Origin: Chrysoperla carnea
Lineage: Eukaryota; Arthropoda; Insecta; Neuroptera; Chrysopidae
Assembly: GCF_905475395.1 (NCBI RefSeq)
Contig: NC_058337.1
Coordinates: 115,748,368-115,812,367 of the forward strand
Direction of reading: 5' to 3'
DNA length: 64,000 bases
Part shown: piece by piece, positions 61,243 through 64,000 of the stretch
How positions within the stretch are numbered: position 1 is the stretch's first letter
How the letters are laid out: every line of letters begins with the position of its first letter
Translations under genes and position numbers: made by a program
The notes under the pieces: model-generated
Database searches by the model: none
What the model was told of the DNA's origin: nothing
What the model saw: the letters and a program-made list of their open reading frames with translations, nothing else

Positions 61243-63790
61243 TATTGAAAAAAATTCAACTAACTCCGTGAAAATACCTGTATGATTTCTTTATATCAAT
61301 TGATTTTATGATTATCGTAAAGATTAAAACATAACTGACGAAAAGTTTAAATTTATAAAGTTTTTTTTTCATGAAAATATATGATATCCATATAATGTCT
61401 CTTAACATCGGACATTTTGGGGAATCATATAAATGTTTGTGTTTTTCTTATTTCAAAATTTGTTTTATTCTAGTTTTTTTTAAGTAGTAAATATTTAGTA
61501 TAAATCATAAATAGGAAAGTTTTTCTTTTTTTTTTCTTTATTTTTTTAAATAAAAAAAACTTTTGTTTAGTACTGTTTGCAATATGCTTTTCGAAAAGTC
61601 TTTTTTAAATTAGAATATATTTCACTTTAGAGCTTTCTTAAGAAGGTTAATAAATAAAGTACACGAAAGCATATGTTGCCAAATGATAGGCGGAAGATTT
61701 CTAGCAGTAAAACAAAAAAACCAATGAATCATAAGAAGAAACTAGCCCGCAAATTCTCTTCAACTTATTTTAATCTATGATAAATATTCAAAGAACAAAT
61801 CTATCGTGCTCTTTGTTAATTTTTGTTAGCATTATTATTATTATCAAACAGAAAGATAGGGGAAGATATATTACCTGGTGTCCAAATTTAAATTTATGTG
61901 TTTTTCAAAGCAAAGCATTTATTATATCCCAATGGAAATTGTTTCTGTTTGCAGCACTGACATTCTTCAAAATTATGTAGTTTTTTAGAATTTAAAATTT
62001 GAATAATTATCGACAAAATGTAGGAGATCAGACTACATGGATGTGAGCCATAGTACAACATCATAATGTAATATAGCTCACACTCTTATGTACCTAGATC
62101 CTCACTGATTAAACTTGGAAGGACACTTTTCAAAATGTATTCGTTTACTCTCTTAGAATATATGAAAGTAAATCAATAGTAACCGTACAAGTTTTTCCTA
62201 CATGAATTACTACTTTGAGAGTCCAGTAAATGACTTCTTTGGTATTTTTAAAGACTATGAGTGAATGAGACTTCTTTTTCCCACCCAAACTTCGCTTACC
62301 TATACTTGGTATTCCATTAAAAAAAATATAATTCTAAAGTTTAGTGCATACATATTACCATGTATCAATTCAATGTATCACTTCGCTTGGCATTTTTAAA
62401 ATTTTACCTCTTCAATGTTTAACGTTTTGTTTAAAACTGGAATAATTTGTGTACTTTTTTCGAAAAAAATTTTTATTTTAAGTTTATTCGACAATAAAAC
62501 GACATTGACAATCAGCCTTCTGCCTACTTGCATGCTTATAAAATACCCTTATTTCAATAAAAATAGTATCAATATTTGGCGAGAAACACTGGGTACTGTA
62601 TCTTACCATATTCGATGTAAAAATGAATATTTATTTATAGTGATAATAATAATTTGAAGTGCCAAAGGTGGTTTGGTTATAAATAAATGATTAACCCCTA
62701 AATATATATATATTCCATGATATTGATAATATAAATAAAAGTTTATAATATTTATTTTTGCTGATATCCAAATTTACCATTTCAATTTATTGTTATCTTA
62801 TAATCTATCTAATGAACTACAAACAAACATTTGTATGGAGCAGGAGAAATTTAACGTTAATTAAAATATCATTTTATAAAATAAAATAAATATAAATAAA
62901 TTATTTATAGTTTTATCTTGTTATCGATATTCATATTTTGGGTGTTTAAATTTTAGCCTAATCATCTATTTTTGTTATTATTGAATATTTATGGCGCAAA
63001 AGTATTTTTGTAGATAAAACCAGGGAAAAATTTTTGGAACAAGTAAAACTTTATTTTTATAACTTCTTCTAATCATCCTTAATATTTTAAATCGAGCGCG
63101 TCCCGCTTTTACTAATCGTTATGTATGAGTGAGTCATGAGAAAAAATATTTTCTACTTTTTAGTACAAGTACAACCTTGTATCTTGAAAATCATTTTGAA
63201 TTAAATTTTTTCTAAATATAATAACGAGATAAATCAGAACCAAATGCTTTGGACAATTTTAAAAAATGCTGAAATTGTTCATATTGGATCTAATTTGTCT
63301 AAAAAATTCAAAAAATCCTTTATTTCTTGTTAACATCACCAAAATAAACATTGATGTTTCATGTCTTATTTAGGAATGTTTCCAAAAAAAAGAGGATCAA
63401 ATTTTGGTTACGGATTCGGTTAGAACTTGGGGAAATTAGGAGCAAATTTCGATATATATCATAGTTTTTGCAGCAGGCAAATATTAGAGTTGTCGCCAGT
63501 TGAAGTTCAATAATTGAGAAAAGAGTAGTAATTTACCCCCTAATATTGCAAACACGATGGTATATGTCTTAGGAAAAGTAAGCAAATCTTAAGCTCAATT
63601 GTTGAAATTTAAAGCCGTTAAAACCTTAAGATCTGCTTGTTTTCACTTAGATGACCTAATAATAATATTTACGGATACTCGATGAGGATTTTTGAATACA
63701 ATTTATTTAAATATCTAATAAGTATACAAAGCCTTGCAGATATAGTCACAAAAACAAAACACTAAAAACGGTCAAAGTTCGAAAAATTTG
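61243..63790. other. Gene-free AT-rich stretch
   Basis: The short ORFs (61777-61980 and 62415-62657) lack similarity and codon structure. Homopolymer T runs lie near 61520-61560. Confidence 0.4.
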
Positions 63791-64000
63791 TACAGTAAGT
63801 TGGATTTGAATGCGGTTTTCCGCATTCAATTCCGCACTAATGTAATTGTTTTTGAGGTCGCTGAATTGTCTCCGAGGTACCTAGTGCCCCGGGTAAACGA
63901 TATCCCCGTCGTCTCTGGAGTTTTCAGGAAATTCGTTATATAATTGGTCCAAAGTTACTCGGGAGGTTTTGGTGTAGCTGAACACGAATATTGCGACAGA
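63790..64000. other. GC-balanced end of window with a hairpin, cut by the boundary
   Basis: The composition changes here, and a 10-bp stem with a TTTT loop (TTGAATGCGG, TTTT, CCGCATTCAA) lies at 63806-63829. This may be the edge of an element or exon continuing beyond the window. Confidence 0.35.

Noticed and set aside
1-64000. CRISPR array, rRNA genes, bacterial operons
   Set aside because: No regularly spaced identical repeats, no rRNA motifs and no ribosome-binding-site-spaced ORF runs; the gene structure is eukaryotic throughout.

Overview
The window looks like AT-rich nuclear DNA of an insect or close arthropod relative. It has spliced genes with short introns and GT/AG junctions, metazoan-only gene families (TBC1D25, the PIX/ARHGEF7 RhoGEF, MED11), eukaryotic tRNA-Glu genes with internal promoters, and a dense litter of arthropod-type DNA transposon remnants. 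I cannot name the order from the sequence alone.

Layout. 1-7.6 kb is repeat-rich and gene-free: a 1-kb fold-back element, a small inverted-repeat element with a perfect 8-bp target duplication, a Helitron-like end, a mariner-type transposase relic and a 40-bp perfect palindrome. 7.68-11.52 kb (+) holds a complete six-exon TBC1D25 gene (Rab-GAP; 999 codons by my joins). 14.3-23.85 kb (-) holds rtGEF/beta-PIX (SH3, DH, PH, GIT-binding segment, C-terminal coiled coil), convergent with TBC1D25; I recovered its last two exons by matching reading phase, and they lie in frames without long ORFs. 29.65-30.17 kb (+) is MED11. 31.0-34.07 kb (-) is a complete five-exon homocysteine S-methyltransferase, convergent with MED11.

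From 34.07 kb to the end I find no protein-coding gene. This 30-kb stretch carries two tandem tRNA-Glu genes (UUC and CUC) and many repeats: a complete short Helitron, a tRNA-like SINE head, a TTAA-flanked MITE family with at least three copies, two pogo-type MITEs, a multi-copy family carrying GACA-type simple repeats, and an apparently exact 262-bp tandem duplication.

The protein genes are unlinked housekeeping functions: endosome/autophagosome Rab control, Rac/Cdc42-PAK-GIT signalling, transcription and methionine metabolism. Nothing suggests an operon-like system. The best leads are the PIX gene architecture (a very long linker and two possible C-termini), the tRNA-Glu pair, and several repeat families whose ends can be defined here. 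No CRISPR, rRNA gene or intact autonomous transposon was seen.
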